From positions 17,260 through 81,259 of the forward strand of contig BAAFRX010000010.1 in NCBI GenBank assembly GCA_045866275.1: DNA of 64,000 nt. Reading direction: 5' to 3'. The notes beneath the pieces were generated by a model. The model was not told the origin of the DNA. It worked only from the letters and a program-made list of their open reading frames with translations, and searched no databases. The stretch is from Sideroxyarcus sp045866275. Lineage in GTDB: Bacteria; Pseudomonadota; Gammaproteobacteria; Burkholderiales; Gallionellaceae. The translations under genes and the position numbers were made by a program. Positions 35,522 through 44,491 of this stretch are shown here, piece after piece; the stretch's first letter is position 1; the number at the start of each line of letters is the position of its first letter.

Positions 35522-36490
35522 ATGCCATATTTGCCACCAATCGTTGCGATGCTGGTTGCCGCAGTCGTTATCACCGTCATACTGCGCAGCAAATACGGGC
35601 AGGCCATTCAGGATATTCCAAACGACCGCTCCCTCCATAACACGCCCGTCCCGCGCACCGGCGGAATTGCCCTGGTGCTTGGTTTGTCTGCCGGATGGAG
35701 TTTTCTGGCCGAATCGATTCCGTGGTGGCTGTGGCTGCCGAGCCTGTTGTTGTTTGCCGTGTCGCTGCTGGATGACGTGCGCAGTCTGCCGGTAAAGCTG
35801 CGGCTGATCACCCATCTGACGGCAGCAGCGCTGCTGGTGGCGGGCTCGGGGGTGGCTGCGCAACAGGGCTGGCTGGTCGCCCTCGCCGTGTTTCTCTATG
35901 CGGCATGGATGATCGATCTGTACAACTTCATGGATGGTTCGGATGGTCTGGCCGGGGGCATGGCGCTGTTCGGTTTTGCTTGCTACGGCATCGCATCGTT
36001 GCTGGCGCACGACGAGATGCTGGCGCTGCTGAATTTCAGTATCGCGGCGGCGGCGCTGGGCTTCCTGTTCTTCAATTTTCATCCGGCCAGGATTTTCATG
36101 GGCGATGCCGGCTCGATCCCGCTGGGATACCTCGCGGCGGCGCTGGGATTGTGGGGCTGGCTGCGGGGCGATTGGTCGGTGTGGTTTCCCTTGCTGACGT
36201 TCTCGCCCTTCATCGTCGATGCCACGGTAACGCTGGTCAAGCGCACGTTGCGTGGCGCGAAAATCACCGAAGCGCACCGGGAGCATTACTATCAACGGGC
36301 CGTGCAGATGGGTTTGGGGCATCGCAGGGTTGCGCTGGTGGAATACGGCCTGATGAGCCTCATCGGACTCGCCGCTTTGTCCTCGCGCAATGCTGTTTTC
36401 CCTGTCCTTGCTTTGCTGTTGTCTGCCGGGGTGCTGATGCTGCCGATGCTGTTTATCGAGCGGCGCTGGGCAATAAAGGAATCAAGATGA
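35522..36490 (+). CDS. Initiating sugar-1-phosphate transferase, WecA/WbpL family
   Basis: 322-residue MraY-superfamily membrane protein with about ten to eleven hydrophobic segments. RSLHNTPVPRTGGIAL, the DDVRSLPVKLRL segment and NFMDGSDGLAGG are the family's catalytic motifs, and RIFMGDAGSIPLGY follows. It transfers an N-acetyl-hexosamine-1-phosphate type residue to undecaprenyl phosphate, starting each repeat unit. The ATGA overlap with the WbpM-like gene matches WbpL-WbpM order in Pseudomonas. Confidence 0.9.
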   Translation: MPYLPPIVAMLVAAVVITVILRSKYGQAIQDIPNDRSLHNTPVPRTGGIALVLGLSAGWSFLAESIPWWLWLPSLLLFAVSLLDDVRSLPVKLRLITHLTAAALLVAGSGVAAQQGWLVALAVFLYAAWMIDLYNFMDGSDGLAGGMALFGFACYGIASLLAHDEMLALLNFSIAAAALGFLFFNFHPARIFMGDAGSIPLGYLAAALGLWGWLRGDWSVWFPLLTFSPFIVDATVTLVKRTLRGAKITEAHREHYYQRAVQMGLGHRRVALVEYGLMSLIGLAALSSRNAVFPVLALLLSAGVLMLPMLFIERRWAIKESR

Positions 36491-38388
36491 TCGCCGCTGA
36501 AACTCGCCGCCTGCTCGCCATTGCCCACGATCTGATCGTGGCTGCATTTGCCTGGTGGTTTGCCTATCAGTTGCGCTTCAATTTCGATCTTCCGGCGAAT
36601 TTTGGCGCGGAGTTGTGGCAGACCCTGCCGTTCGTGGTGGCAGGCCAGGGCATCGTATTCTTTGCGTTTGGCCTCTACCGCGGCATCTGGCGCTATGCCA
36701 GCATCGGCGATGTGCGCCGCATTGTGCTGGCGGTGTTGGCCGCCACGACCGGTTTGGCTTTTCTACTGTGGATGCTGAAATTGCCGATCATCGTGCCGCG
36801 CTCGGTGCTGGTGCTCGACCCCTTGCTGTTGGTGCTGCTGATGGGCGGCAGCCGTTTGCTTTACCGCATGTGGAAGGAGAACTTGCTGTATGGCGACCTC
36901 GTGCCGCACGGCGAGCCCGTCCTGGTGCTGGGTGCGGGCGATGCGGCCGTGGCACTTTCCAAGGAACTGGCGCGCAGTGCTCGCTGGCATGTGGCCGGCT
37001 TCCTCGATGACGACTCCGGCAAGACAGGCAGCGCACTGAACGGCATACCCGTGCTGGGAACGCTCGACGAGTTGCCTGAATGGGCGCAAAAGTACAGCGC
37101 CGCTCGGGCGATCATCGCGATGCCGTCTGCTTCTCATCGCGACCGTCAGCGCGCTATTGGTCTTTGTGAAAGCGCCGGGATCAAGGCACTCACCGTGCCG
37201 GCCTATGATGATCTGATCTCGGGAAAGGTGAGTGTTTCGCAATTGCGCGAGGTCGAGCTCGACGACCTGCTCGGTCGTGATCCGGTGATCCTGGACACCG
37301 AAGCGCTGCAATCCCTGTTGCACGACAAAACCGTGCTGATCACCGGCGCGGGCGGTTCGATCGGTGCCGAGCTTTGCCGTCAGGTGGCGCGCTTCGCACC
37401 GCGCAAACTGGTGCTGTACGAGATCGGCGAGTTGGCCCTGTACCAGATCGAGCAGTCGCTCTCGCAAACGTTCCCGACTCTCGAAATTGCCTATCTGGCT
37501 GGCGACGTCAAGGATGGCGGGCGGCTGGACGAAGTGTTCGCCGCGTATCGCCCGCAGGTGGTCTTCCATGCGGCGGCCTACAAGCATGTGCCGCTGATGG
37601 AACGCGGCAACGCCTGGCAGGCCGTGCGCAACAATGTGTTCGGCACCTGGCAGGTGGCGCAGTGCGCGCAAAAATATGGCGTCGAAAAATTCGTGCTGAT
37701 CTCCACCGACAAGGCGGTCAATCCGACCAACGTCATGGGGACCACCAAGCGCATGGCGGAGATGGTGTGCCAGGGCTTGCAGCAGAAGGCAGAAGCCCCC
37801 CTCTCCAACTCTCCCCCGCTTGCGGGAGAAATAACAAGCGGGAAAGGCACTCTTGAATTTCAGGGAACGCGCTTTGTCATCGTGCGTTTCGGCAATGTGC
37901 TGGGCAGCAACGGTAGCGTGATTCCGAAATTCCGCGAGCAGATCGCCCGCGGCGGCCCGGTTACCGTGACCCATCCCGAGATCAATCGCTTCTTCATGTC
38001 CATCCCGGAGGCGGCGCAACTGGTGATGCAGGCGGCCAGCATGGGGCAAGGCAGCGAAATCTATGTGCTCGACATGGGCGAGCCGGTGAAGATCGTCGAT
38101 CTGGCGCGCACCATGATCCGCTTGTCCGGCCTCGGCGAAGACGAAATCCGCATCGAATTCACCGGTCTGCGCCCCGGCGAAAAACTGTACGAGGAGGTGC
38201 TGGCCGACGCTGAGACCAGCCTGCCCACACCGCATCCGAAATTGCGCATCGCCCAGGTGCGTGCGGTCAAGGAAGATGAAGTCCGGGCCGTGCTGGAATG
38301 GGTGAAGCAGGATAAACCTTTGCCGGACGACGATGTGCGCGCCACGTTGTGCCGCTTTGTCCCCGAATACTGCGCCGTAAAAAACTGA
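36487..38388 (+). CDS. Membrane-bound nucleotide-sugar dehydratase, WbpM/CapD/PglF family, with a repeat-coded insert
   Basis: 633 residues: four N-terminal membrane segments, a NAD-binding-like domain (VLVLGAGDAAVAL), then the catalytic SDR domain with TGAGGSIGAELCRQ near 285-298 and the LISTDKAVNPTNVMGTTKRM block. The family converts UDP-GlcNAc to a 4-keto-6-deoxy sugar. About 20 residues near 436-457 (AEAPLSNSPPLAGE...) interrupt the normally short link before TRFVIVRFGNVLGS and are coded by a palindromic repeat, in frame. Confidence 0.92.
   Translation: MIAAETRRLLAIAHDLIVAAFAWWFAYQLRFNFDLPANFGAELWQTLPFVVAGQGIVFFAFGLYRGIWRYASIGDVRRIVLAVLAATTGLAFLLWMLKLPIIVPRSVLVLDPLLLVLLMGGSRLLYRMWKENLLYGDLVPHGEPVLVLGAGDAAVALSKELARSARWHVAGFLDDDSGKTGSALNGIPVLGTLDELPEWAQKYSAARAIIAMPSASHRDRQRAIGLCESAGIKALTVPAYDDLISGKVSVSQLREVELDDLLGRDPVILDTEALQSLLHDKTVLITGAGGSIGAELCRQVARFAPRKLVLYEIGELALYQIEQSLSQTFPTLEIAYLAGDVKDGGRLDEVFAAYRPQVVFHAAAYKHVPLMERGNAWQAVRNNVFGTWQVAQCAQKYGVEKFVLISTDKAVNPTNVMGTTKRMAEMVCQGLQQKAEAPLSNSPPLAGEITSGKGTLEFQGTRFVIVRFGNVLGSNGSVIPKFREQIARGGPVTVTHPEINRFFMSIPEAAQLVMQAASMGQGSEIYVLDMGEPVKIVDLARTMIRLSGLGEDEIRIEFTGLRPGEKLYEEVLADAETSLPTPHPKLRIAQVRAVKEDEVRAVLEWVKQDKPLPDDDVRATLCRFVPEYCAVKN
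37795..37850. repeat. Palindromic repeat inserted in frame in the wbpM-like gene
   Basis: The sequence contains CCCCCCTCTCC and a hairpin TCTCCC-CCGCTTGC-GGGAGA, then an AACAAGCGGG segment complementary to the CCCGCTTG just before it. The CTCTCC/GGGAGA type matches repeats seen widely between genes in proteobacteria. Here it codes for PLSNSPPLAGE inside the protein. Both flanking sides align with the family without it. Confidence 0.8.
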
Positions 38389-38415
38389 ACGGAACTGTCC
38401 CCACTATTGCTTGCC

Positions 38416-41400
38416 ATGCTGTCCCTGAAAAAACTCACGCAAGATGAAATGATCCGCCTGTTCGGCCAAGCCACATTTAATCGCGGCAAGGACTATATCG
38501 GCCATGTGCTTGAACTCGAAGCGGAGGAGGATCGTATCCATGCCGTCGTGCTCGGGAGCGCGCCTGATCCCTACGAGCTGGATGTCTATGCCCGTACCGG
38601 GCGCATGGGACGCGCCGGCATCCAGTCGCACTGCAGCTGCCCGATGGGCGGGCATTGCAAACATGTGGTGGCCGCCTTGCTGGCGGCCCGGCGCGTGCAA
38701 GGCAAGCCGATTGAGATGAGTGGTACGCCTTTGCAGGAATGGATCGCGGAGCTGCGTAATACGGCGCAAGCACCGAATGAAACCGTGGCACACGGCAAGC
38801 CCGGTTTGCGCATTTATTACCGGCTGGCGTACGACACGCTGCGCGCCCAGTGGCAGGTGCGTTTGTACAAGGCGCTGCCGCCGGCAGACGGGGAAGTCAT
38901 CAGGTTGGACCATGAGTGGCGGTCGCTGGACCGCGCGCTGGTGAGGCGCCCGCAATTCGTCAGTGAAGACGAACTGCCGCTGCTGCGCATGCTGCATTTT
39001 TATGCGCGCAGTCCCGTCGGCGGCGACGGCTATATGCTGGAAGGCGAGACGGGCGCGCAACTGATGCGGCCATTGCTGGCGACGCAGCGGCTGGTGCTGG
39101 ACGGCCGCTTGCTGCATCTGGCCGCGCCGCGCACGGGCGACGTGCAATGGCGGGTCAACGAACAGGAGCGCCTGTATCCGCGTCTGGTTGCCGAACCGGC
39201 GGCGACCCATCTGCTGCCTTTGCAACCGCCCTGGTATGTTGATGTGCACAACTGCGAGGCGGGCGAGGTGGCGCTGGCATTGTCGCTGCCGGTGCTGCAA
39301 CAGCTGCTCAAGATTCCCCCGCTGGCGCGCAACGAGGTGACGCGCGCGGCGGCGGCGCTGGCCGAACTGGCGCCGCAATTGCCCGCGCCCAGCCGCGCCA
39401 CGCTGGATGCCGTGCGGCAAGTGGGCGGCAAACCCGTTGCGGTGCTGCGCTTCGACACGATCAATGATCCCGCCTATGACGTCTTGCCCTATTACCTGCG
39501 GGCCACCCGTGCGCGCGAGTGGGATGTAGCGCAGCCGCGGCTGATGTACGAGGACGTGAGTGTACCGTTGCGCCATGCGGGCAACCTGGTGACGCTGCCG
39601 GACGGCGAGGTGGTCAAGGTCAAGCGGCATGCCGCCACGGAAAACAAATTGCGCCAGGCGCTGGAGCTGTTGCCGGCGAAAGTAAATCGCAGCGGTTACG
39701 GCAACCTCGCGCTGCCCAGGGATGCCCTGACGCTCGAATTCTTGGAACGTTGGGATGAGTTCCGCGATGAGGTGATGCCGCAGTTGCAAAAGGCCGGCTG
39801 GCAGATTGAATACGCGCCGGGCTTCCGTTATCGCGAACTGGAAGTGGAAGACTGGCAGGCCGAGATCAGCGACAGCGGCGACGGCTGGTTCAATCTGGAC
39901 ATGGGCATCGTGGTGGAAGGCCGGCGGCAGCCGCTGGCGCCGATGCTGGCCGCGCTGTTCCGCCACGATGCGCGCTGGCTGGACGGCGTGCAGATGCAGC
40001 GCATCGCGGACCGCGAAAGGATCACGCTGCTGACCGACGACGGTCAGGTCGTGCGCGTCTTGGCGGCAAGATTGAAGCCGATCGCCGCCACCCTGATCGA
40101 CCTGTTCTCCGCCGGATTCCAGCCGGACATCCTGCGCGTGCATCGCTACGATGCCCCCCGCCTGGATGTGTTGGGGGCGGACACTTCGCGCTGGCAATTC
40201 AAGGGCGCACAGGCCGTGCAAGCCATGGCGGCGCGCTTGCAGGCGGCGGGCGCGGTGCAGCCGGTCGCGGCGCCCGCCGGATTTTGCGGCACGCTGCGCG
40301 ACTACCAGCAACAGGGCCTTGCCTGGCTGCAATATCTGCGCGCCAACGAACTGTCTGGCATCCTCGCCGACGACATGGGACTGGGCAAGACCGCGCAGGC
40401 CATCGCCCATCTGCTCGCCGAAAAAGAACAGGGCCGCATGGATCGTCCCAGCCTGGTCGTGCTGCCCACTTCGCTGGTGTTCAACTGGAAAAGCGAACTG
40501 GCGCGTTTTGCGCCCGGCCTGTCGGTGCTGGTGTTGCACGGTGCTGAACGCAAGGAGCAGTTCGACGCCATCGCGCGCCACGACATCGTGCTCACCACTT
40601 ATCCGCTGCTGTGGCGCGATGCCGAGGCACTGCTGCCGTTCGAGTATCACTACCTGCTGCTGGACGAGGCGCAATATGTCAAGAATGCCGGGAGCAAGAG
40701 CGCCGTCGCACTGCGTCAGTTGCGCGCGCGGCACCGCCTGTGCCTCACCGGCACGCCGATGGAGAACCATCTGGGCGAACTGTGGGCGCAGTTCGATTTC
40801 CTGATGCCGGGTTTTCTGGAAGACAGCAAACGCTTCGCCAAGACCTGGCGCACCCCGATCGAAAAGAACGGCGACAGCGCCCGGATGCTTCTGCTCAACC
40901 AGCGCGTGCGACCGTTCATCCTGCGCCGCCGCAAGGAAGATGTGGCAAAGGAATTACCGCCCAAGACCACCATTGTGCGCGCGGTGGAACTGCAAGGCGC
41001 ACAGCGCGACCTGTACGAAACGGTGCGCAGTGCGATGGACAGCAAGGTGCGCGCCGAGATCGCCGACAAGGGGCTGAACCGCAGCCAGATCGTGATCCTC
41101 GATGCGCTGCTCAAATTGCGCCAGGTCTGTTGCGACCCGCGCTTGCTCAAATCGGTCAGGATCGGCAAAAAGATGCCGTCGGCCAAGCTCGAATTGTTGC
41201 GCGAGATGCTGCCGGAAATGGTGGCGGAAGGACGCCGCATCCTGCTGTTTTCGCAATTCACCGAGATGCTGGCGCTGATCGAAGCGGAACTGGAACAGGC
41301 CGCCATCCCTTTCGTCAAACTCACCGGCCAGACCCGCGACCGCGCAACGCCGGTCAAACAATTCCAGCAGGGCGACGTGCCGGTGTTCCTCATCAGCCTC

Positions 41401-41697
41401 AAGGCCGGCGGTGTTGGCCTCAACCTGACCACGGCCGACACCGTCATCCACTATGACCCGTGGTGGAATCCCGCTGTCGAAAACCAGGCCACCGACCGCG
41501 CCCACCGCATCGGCCAGCAGAACAGCGTGTTCGTGTATAAACTCACCGTTGCCGGCAGCATCGAGGAAAAGATGCTCGCCCTGCAAGAACGCAAGGCCCA
41601 GCTCGCCGCAGGCATGCTGGGTCGCGACGAGCACGCCGAACTGAAATTCGGCGAGGCCGAAATCGCGGCACTCCTCGCCCCCTTGCCGGAAAATTAG
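38416..41697 (+). CDS. SNF2-family DNA helicase/ATPase with SWIM zinc finger
   Basis: 1093 residues. A SWIM zinc finger (CSCPMGGHCKHVVAALLA) lies near 73-90, followed by a long uncharacterised middle part. The SNF2 motor starts about 625 with motif I DDMGLGKT (about 652-659), the LDEAQYVKN box near 748, LTGTPMENHLGELW, and the C-terminal helicase part with SLKAGGVGLNLT and QATDRAHRIGQ. It is probably a cytoplasmic remodeller of DNA- or RNA-polymerase-bound complexes. It is unrelated to polysaccharide synthesis and splits the cluster. Confidence 0.92.
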   Translation: MLSLKKLTQDEMIRLFGQATFNRGKDYIGHVLELEAEEDRIHAVVLGSAPDPYELDVYARTGRMGRAGIQSHCSCPMGGHCKHVVAALLAARRVQGKPIEMSGTPLQEWIAELRNTAQAPNETVAHGKPGLRIYYRLAYDTLRAQWQVRLYKALPPADGEVIRLDHEWRSLDRALVRRPQFVSEDELPLLRMLHFYARSPVGGDGYMLEGETGAQLMRPLLATQRLVLDGRLLHLAAPRTGDVQWRVNEQERLYPRLVAEPAATHLLPLQPPWYVDVHNCEAGEVALALSLPVLQQLLKIPPLARNEVTRAAAALAELAPQLPAPSRATLDAVRQVGGKPVAVLRFDTINDPAYDVLPYYLRATRAREWDVAQPRLMYEDVSVPLRHAGNLVTLPDGEVVKVKRHAATENKLRQALELLPAKVNRSGYGNLALPRDALTLEFLERWDEFRDEVMPQLQKAGWQIEYAPGFRYRELEVEDWQAEISDSGDGWFNLDMGIVVEGRRQPLAPMLAALFRHDARWLDGVQMQRIADRERITLLTDDGQVVRVLAARLKPIAATLIDLFSAGFQPDILRVHRYDAPRLDVLGADTSRWQFKGAQAVQAMAARLQAAGAVQPVAAPAGFCGTLRDYQQQGLAWLQYLRANELSGILADDMGLGKTAQAIAHLLAEKEQGRMDRPSLVVLPTSLVFNWKSELARFAPGLSVLVLHGAERKEQFDAIARHDIVLTTYPLLWRDAEALLPFEYHYLLLDEAQYVKNAGSKSAVALRQLRARHRLCLTGTPMENHLGELWAQFDFLMPGFLEDSKRFAKTWRTPIEKNGDSARMLLLNQRVRPFILRRRKEDVAKELPPKTTIVRAVELQGAQRDLYETVRSAMDSKVRAEIADKGLNRSQIVILDALLKLRQVCCDPRLLKSVRIGKKMPSAKLELLREMLPEMVAEGRRILLFSQFTEMLALIEAELEQAAIPFVKLTGQTRDRATPVKQFQQGDVPVFLISLKAGGVGLNLTTADTVIHYDPWWNPAVENQATDRAHRIGQQNSVFVYKLTVAGSIEEKMLALQERKAQLAAGMLGRDEHAELKFGEAEIAALLAPLPEN

Positions 41698-41710
41698 GTT
41701 CCCATTAACC

Positions 41711-42475
41711 ATGCCCACGCTCTCCGTCATCCTCATCACCCGCAACGAATCCGCCAACATCCGTGCCTGCCTGGAATCGGTGGCATTCGCCGATGAGATC
41801 ATCGTGGTCGATTCCGGCAGCACCGACGACACGGTCGCCATCGCGCGCAGCATGGGCGCGCAGGTGTACGAGCACGACTGGCCCGGCTTCGGCCCACAGA
41901 AGAACCGCGCCTTGAACTACGCGACGTGCGACTGGGTGTTCTCCATCGACGCCGACGAGCGGGTCACGCCGGCACTCCGGGATGAAATTCAACAGGCGCT
42001 GCAGCGCCCCGCAGCGGCGGGCTACTGCGTGCCGCGCCATTCCGAATTCTGCGGCGTTTTCGTCCGCCATTGCGGCTGGTATCCGGACTACGTGTTGCGC
42101 TTGTTCGAGCGCGGCCGGGGACGCTTTCTGGAACGTCTGGTGCATGAATGTGTGGCGATCGACGGAGTCTATGCAAAACTGCATACCCCGCTGTTGCATT
42201 ACAGCTACCGCACCCGGGAAGACATCGAGCGCAAAGTCAGTGCGTATTCCAGCGCGGCGGCCGCGCAAATGTTTCAGGCCGGGAAGCGCGCAAATTGCAC
42301 GGCGGGCATCCTGCCGGCCTGCTGGACATTCGTGCGGACCTGGCTGCTGCAACTGGGGTTTCTCGACGGCCGAACCGGATGGCATATCGCCACGATGAAC
42401 CTGCGCACCACCTGGCTGAAATACAGAAAACTGCGCGCGCTCAGCCATCACGAAATCCGCGCCCGCCAATCATGA
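41711..42475 (+). CDS. LPS core-type family 2 glycosyltransferase (WaaE/KdtX-like)
   Basis: 254 residues. LSVILITRNESANIRACLESV, VVDSGSTDDTV, the WPGFGPQKNRAL block and SIDADERVTP are characteristic of the WaaE/KdtX branch, which adds a glucose or similar sugar to the LPS inner core. It starts 13 bases after the SNF2 gene. Full length. It groups with the next three genes rather than with the first O-antigen part. Confidence 0.9.
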   Translation: MPTLSVILITRNESANIRACLESVAFADEIIVVDSGSTDDTVAIARSMGAQVYEHDWPGFGPQKNRALNYATCDWVFSIDADERVTPALRDEIQQALQRPAAAGYCVPRHSEFCGVFVRHCGWYPDYVLRLFERGRGRFLERLVHECVAIDGVYAKLHTPLLHYSYRTREDIERKVSAYSSAAAAQMFQAGKRANCTAGILPACWTFVRTWLLQLGFLDGRTGWHIATMNLRTTWLKYRKLRALSHHEIRARQS

Positions 42476-42506
42476 CGAATTACCCGCGCAACACGCCGTC
42501 CGCACG

Positions 42507-43547
42507 ATGAATCTCCTGCATATCGTCAGACGCTACGGCCCGGTGGGCGGGATGGAGCGCTATGTATGGAAGACCACGTGCGAATTGGCGCGCCTGGGTC
42601 ACCGGGTGCAGATCGTGTGCGAGTGCTGCTGCTGCGAGGTGCCGCAGGGGATCACGGTGCACGAACTCGGCGCGCTTGCGCCGCGCCCGCGCTGGCTGGC
42701 TTATTTCCGTTTCAGTCGCCGTGTCGCGGCCTGGCTCGAAGCCAACACGCAACCCGGCTGGCTGATCCATAGCCATGAACGTGTCGGCGTGCACGATGTG
42801 ACCACGTTTCATGGGCCGCCTTTCGCCGCCGTGCGCGACCAGCCCTGGTGGAAGAAAATTTCGACCCGCGTGGCGGTGCAATTGTGGCTGGAGCGGCGCG
42901 AACTACGTGTGGCCAAGGCCATCGTGCCGAACTCCGGGATCATCGCCAGACAACTGGCGCACTACTATCCCGAATACGCGCACAAACTCACAGCCCCCGT
43001 CATCCCGGGCGTACTGCCCGGTGTCATGCGCACCCCGCATGGGGTGCCGACCGACGGAGGTGTCATCGGGTTCGTCGGCCGCGAATGGAAACGCAAGGGA
43101 TTGCCGCTGGCGGTCAAGATCGCGGCCTGTCTGCGCCGGACGCGCCCGAACCTTGAATTGTGGGTGATCGGTCCGGAGCCGTGCGAGACTGAACATTTAT
43201 TCAAAGATTGGCAGGGTGGCTACCGCTTGCTCGGTTGGCGTTCTGACAACGCGCATTTCGCACAGATCGACGTGCTGTTGCATCCTGCCAAAGCCGAGCC
43301 CTACGGCATGGCCATCAGCGAAGCGATGGCGGCGCGCGTGCCGGTGGTGATTTCCGATGCCTGCGGCGCGGCGGCACAGGTTACAGCAGCGGCGGGCCGG
43401 GTTTTTCCGCTGGATGCCGCGCCGGCAGACTGGGCGGATGCGGTCGAGGCGCAGTTGGCCAGGCCGGCGCCACCACCGCCGTTCGTGCACGGCTGGGATG
43501 CCGTGGCGCGGGCATACGTCGCGGTCTATGCGAAAGTGCGAAGGTGA
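42507..43547 (+). CDS. Family 4 glycosyltransferase
   Basis: 346-residue GT-B protein. RRYGPVGGMERYVWKTTCELA opens the acceptor domain, and GFVGREWKRKGLPLAV plus HPAKAEPYGMAISEAMAARVPVV form the nucleotide-sugar domain with the E-x7-E-type motif. Works on a lipid-linked or core oligosaccharide. A run of four Cys (ECCCCEV, residues 38-44) is unusual and of unknown meaning. Confidence 0.88.
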   Translation: MNLLHIVRRYGPVGGMERYVWKTTCELARLGHRVQIVCECCCCEVPQGITVHELGALAPRPRWLAYFRFSRRVAAWLEANTQPGWLIHSHERVGVHDVTTFHGPPFAAVRDQPWWKKISTRVAVQLWLERRELRVAKAIVPNSGIIARQLAHYYPEYAHKLTAPVIPGVLPGVMRTPHGVPTDGGVIGFVGREWKRKGLPLAVKIAACLRRTRPNLELWVIGPEPCETEHLFKDWQGGYRLLGWRSDNAHFAQIDVLLHPAKAEPYGMAISEAMAARVPVVISDACGAAAQVTAAAGRVFPLDAAPADWADAVEAQLARPAPPPPFVHGWDAVARAYVAVYAKVRR

Positions 43548-43643
43548 TTGATGGGCGGATCCATGCCGGTGGGGACTCGATGGATCAGGTATCGGCAAAG
43601 GCCGGCCCAGCTGCGGATGCGCAAACAAACAGGGGAAATCAAA

Positions 43644-44399
43644 ATGGCACACATCCAACAAATGCAATTCGTGCGACGGGTCAAAGAGCACTTTGTGCAC
43701 GATACAAAAAATCTGAAGGTACTGGAAATCGGCGCTTACGATTTCAACGGCTCCATCCGCCAGTTCTTTCCGGGTGCAGACTACGTGTGGGTCGATCTGT
43801 GTGAAGGCCCCGGCGTCGATCTGGTCGGTTTCGGACATGAAGTTTCCCTTCCGGATGACTCGGTGGACCTGGCCATTTCCTGTGAATGTTTTGAGCACGA
43901 TGCGCACTGGGTTGAAACATTGAAAAACATGTACCGAATGACCCGTCCGGGCGGGCTGGTGGTGGTGACCTGCGCCACGCTGGGGCGAGTCGAACACGGG
44001 ACAAAACGGTCTTCCTCCGAATTTTCACCCGGCACCCAATCGATAGGACTGGATTACTACCGCAACCTGGGGCGGGAAGATTTTGAAAACGCGCTGCACC
44101 TGCGCGCGCTGTTTGCCGATTATTTTTTCTTCACCATGCCGACGAGTTACGACCTGTACTTTATCGGTTGGAAGAACGGGGAGCCCCGATTCGCAAACGA
44201 CAAAGCGGCCTTCTCAAAAGCCGTGGAAGACATCAGAACGCTGGGCCGCCCGCGCTTCAAGCTTTACGACGTGCCCGTGAGCCTGGCGCGACGATGCCTG
44301 AAGGAGGAGAAGTTTCAGGACTTTGCCTGCGCCTACTACAAGGCCATCAAACCCGTGCGCGGGTTTGTGAAATCCCTGACCCATCGGCAACCGGACTGA
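43644..44399 (+). CDS. SAM-dependent methyltransferase
   Basis: 251 residues. LKVLEIGAYDFNGSIRQFF is motif I, VDLAISCECFEHDAHWVETLKN the class I post-motif region, and RMTRPGGLVVVTCAT motif III. Resembles methyltransferases that modify sugars in surface-polysaccharide clusters. I start at ATG 43644 behind a GGGGAAA site; an upstream frame adds 32 residues without family features. Confidence 0.82.
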   Translation: MAHIQQMQFVRRVKEHFVHDTKNLKVLEIGAYDFNGSIRQFFPGADYVWVDLCEGPGVDLVGFGHEVSLPDDSVDLAISCECFEHDAHWVETLKNMYRMTRPGGLVVVTCATLGRVEHGTKRSSSEFSPGTQSIGLDYYRNLGREDFENALHLRALFADYFFFTMPTSYDLYFIGWKNGEPRFANDKAAFSKAVEDIRTLGRPRFKLYDVPVSLARRCLKEEKFQDFACAYYKAIKPVRGFVKSLTHRQPD

Positions 44400-44491
44400 C
44401 GCGCGCCACACACTCCGCACCGCGTCGAGGGCCGGCGCGGGAGTATGAGACAATTCGCCGGCTCGTTTGCATGGGGCCTCGATCGCACATA

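Noticed and set aside
34401..36500. Possible prophage or integrase near the toxin-antitoxin pair.
   Set aside because: No integrase, attachment site or phage structural gene is present.
42622..42642. Cys-rich ECCCCEV run in the family 4 glycosyltransferase as a metal site.
   Set aside because: No second cysteine or histidine cluster supports metal binding; noted only as an oddity.
44168..44491. Upstream extension of the O-antigen ligase frame by about 108 codons.
   Set aside because: It overlaps the preceding methyltransferase gene in another frame and lacks membrane or family features.
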